A stretch of 7,187 nucleotides of DNA. Origin: an uncultured Ruminococcus sp. (GTDB taxonomy: Bacteria; Bacillota; Clostridia; UBA1212; UBA1255). Position numbers and translations under genes: made by a program. Positions 6,123 through 7,187 of this stretch are shown here, piece by piece; the first letter of the stretch is position 1, and each line of letters begins with the position of its first letter. Where the stretch lies: NCBI GenBank assembly GCA_902782885.1, contig CACZOW010000354.1, positions 1 to 7,187 on the forward strand, given 5' to 3'. The notes under the pieces were generated by a model. That model saw nothing but the letters and a program-made list of their open reading frames with translations. It did not search any database and had not been told where the DNA came from.

Positions 6123-6928
6123 AGTCCGTCAACGCACCGGAAAACCGCGCGTACAAACGCGTCATATACTACTCCGACGAGCTGAACGACGACTTCGCGG
6201 GCACAAAGATCAGCGCGAATACCGTTGACCACACCTTCCCGTTCGTGCACAAAAACCCGTTCTGGAACGCGTGCGCTTTCGTGCTGTATTACGTTGTCGC
6301 CCTGCCGCTGGTGTACCTGGCGGCCAGGCTTTACCTGGGCCTGAAGTTCGAAAACCGGCGCGCTTTGAAGGGCCTGCGCAAAAGCGGCTTTTATCTGTAC
6401 GGCAACCACACCCAGCAGCTGGACGCCTTTGTCCCCGCGCTGGCGGCGTTCCCGAAGCGGGCGTATATCGTTGCCAACGCCGACGCGGTGTCGATCCCGT
6501 TCTTGCGGAATATCGTCATGATGCTGGGGGCAATTCCCGTCCCCACTTCACCGTCCGGCCTCCGCGGCTTCACGAAGGCGCTGTCAACGCGCATCTCCCA
6601 AAAGCGCTGTGTCACCGAGTTCCCGGAGCGCCACATCTGGCCGTTCTACACCGGCATCCGGCCTTTCCCGGACAATTCCTTCCACCACCCGATCCGGGAC
6701 AACGTTCCCCTCGTAGCGATGGTCACCACCTACCGCAGGCGCCGCGGTCTGCTGGCCTGGGTCAAACGTCCCGCCATGACCGTAACATTCTCCGAGCCGA
6801 TCCTGCCTCTCGCCGGGCTGAGCGTTCAGGCGGCCAAGACCGAGCTGCGCGACAAAGTGTACGCGTTCATGAAGGAGTGCTCGGGGGCGGCGGGCAATGT
6901 GGAGTATTACCACTACGTGAAGAAGTGA
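6119..6928 (+). CDS. PlsC-type lysophospholipid acyltransferase
   Basis: 269 residues. A membrane helix lies near residues 52-73 (FVLYYVVALPLVYLAARLYL). The acyltransferase motif I HX4D is NHTQQLDAF with catalytic His97/Asp102. Motif III is FPE (168-170), followed by a proline-rich stretch near NVPLVAMV (195-202). Motif II, usually with an Arg, may be LRGFTKAL (148-155). It should transfer an acyl group to the free hydroxyl of 1-acyl-glycerol-3-phosphate or a related lipid at the membrane. The FPE is followed by RHIWPF rather than the common GTRS, so the substrate may differ from classical PlsC. The start overlaps the glycosyltransferase stop (ATGA), with GGAGGG (6104-6109) 9 bases upstream, so translation is coupled. 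The terminator at 6943-6967 closes the operon. Confidence 0.88.
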   Translation: MKSVNAPENRAYKRVIYYSDELNDDFAGTKISANTVDHTFPFVHKNPFWNACAFVLYYVVALPLVYLAARLYLGLKFENRRALKGLRKSGFYLYGNHTQQLDAFVPALAAFPKRAYIVANADAVSIPFLRNIVMMLGAIPVPTSPSGLRGFTKALSTRISQKRCVTEFPERHIWPFYTGIRPFPDNSFHHPIRDNVPLVAMVTTYRRRRGLLAWVKRPAMTVTFSEPILPLAGLSVQAAKTELRDKVYAFMKECSGAAGNVEYYHYVKK

Positions 6929-6942
6929 TTTGGGGCAAAATA

Positions 6943-6967
6943 AAAAGCACCCGCGCAGGGTGCTTTT
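6943..6967 (+). terminator. Terminator of the glycosyltransferase-acyltransferase operon
   Basis: AAAAGCACCC (6943-6952) and GGGTGCTTTT (6958-6967) form a perfect 10-bp stem with a GCGCA loop, 14 bases after the plsC-like stop. The flanking A and T runs make it usable in both directions. Confidence 0.88.
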
Positions 6968-6968
6968 G

Positions 6969-7146
6969 GACGGAGAAGCGGGGATTCGCCCACGCATATC
7001 TGCCTCCGATGTTTCTTTTTGCGTCAGATATGCTTAAAGGGCCCTCCTCGCTGGAATATGCCACCGGCATATTCCCACGCACCTGATACTTGTTACCTGT
7101 GTACCTGTTTTTGCTGACGCTCGGTTCGAATCCCCGCTTCTCCGTC
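6969..7146. repeat. Small element with 20-bp perfect inverted ends of tRNA-like sequence
   Basis: The left end 6969-6988 (GACGGAGAAGCGGGGATTCG) and right end 7127-7146 are exact inverted copies. The right end, read with GGTTCGAATCCCCGCTTCTCC at 7123-7143, looks like the T-loop, T-stem 3' strand and acceptor of a serine-type tRNA. No D-arm or anticodon arm is present, so it is not a tRNA. Inside are GCATATCTG/CAGATATGC (6994-7002/7025-7033), a 10-bp perfect hairpin GGAATATGCC/GGCATATTCC (7053-7062/7066-7075) and GCGTCAG/CTGACGC (7021-7027/7114-7120). The second and third overlap on 7025-7027 and exclude each other. No target-site duplication and no protein gene are visible. It may be a MITE-like or structured RNA element. 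Confidence 0.7.
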
Positions 7147-7184
7147 GCGGGGAGACACCTCATTTACAAGTCTCCCCGCCTTTT
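7147..7184 (+). terminator. Intrinsic terminator at the right edge
   Basis: GCGGGGAGAC (7147-7156) pairs with GTCTCCCCGC (7170-7179), 13-base loop, then CTTTT on the plus strand. It abuts the inverted-end element without a gap, so any plus-strand transcript of that element would end here. The minus strand has a weaker T run. Confidence 0.75.
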
Positions 7185-7187
7185 GCC

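Noticed and set aside
6972..7145. A tRNA-Ser gene, possibly with an intron
   Set aside because: The 3' T-arm/acceptor is tRNA-like, but the left end is its exact reverse complement, not a D-arm and anticodon half, so no cloverleaf can be built.
6867..7163. 98-codon minus-strand frame over the inverted-end element
   Set aside because: It crosses two terminators and the inverted tRNA-like ends, and shows no family resemblance.

Overview
The window looks like a stretch of a GC-rich, low-oxygen Firmicutes (Clostridia-type) chromosome. The reasons are TATAAT-type promoters with 17-bp spacers, strong AAGGAG-type ribosome sites, a TTG start, a tRNA gene without an encoded CCA, and a two-gene SufC/SufB machine of the minimal (SMS-like) kind. 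The genus cannot be told from the sequence. The coding regions look ordinary and well preserved. The unusual material lies in the two intergenic zones at the ends, which are packed with tRNA-derived fragments and palindromes.

Region by region: (1) 1-264, minus: 5' part of an ArdA-like antirestriction gene, running off the left edge and probably part of a mobile element. (2) 265-731: no protein gene, but a dense series of hairpins, a tRNA T-arm-like fragment, a 42-bp duplicate of the 3' half of the initiator tRNA gene (479-520), a 60-nt nested palindrome (536-595), a rearranged inverted copy of the same tRNA (660-689) and a strong bidirectional terminator (694-728). This has the form of a repeatedly used tRNA integration site. 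(3) 732-804, minus: tRNA-fMet with its own promoter at 845-873. (4) 900-4757, minus: operon sufC - sufB-like - DUF6259 glycoside-hydrolase-like protein, from a consensus-like promoter at 4813-4841. No terminator is visible before the tRNA gene, so the operon may read through to the terminator at 694-728. (5) 4758-4961: divergent control region with two good promoters, three 9-bp tandem repeats between their -35 boxes and a GC-rich palindrome at the suf start point. (6) 4962-6928, plus: overlapping pair of a GT4 glycosyltransferase and a PlsC-type acyltransferase, a plausible glycolipid or phospholipid unit, closed by a terminator at 6943-6967. (7) 6969-7184: a small element with perfect 20-bp inverted ends that look like the T-arm/acceptor end of a serine-type tRNA, inner hairpins, and another terminator.

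How the genes work together: SufC (ATPase) and the SufB-like protein should form the scaffold complex that builds Fe-S clusters. The DUF6259 gene starts one base after the sufB-like stop and is probably translationally coupled, although a carbohydrate-active enzyme has no obvious role in Fe-S assembly. The divergent GT4/PlsC pair probably adds a sugar and an acyl chain to membrane lipid precursors. The most interesting points are the tRNA-derived inverted structures on both flanks, the terminator immediately in front of the ardA ribosome site, and the SUF operon carrying a predicted glycosidase.
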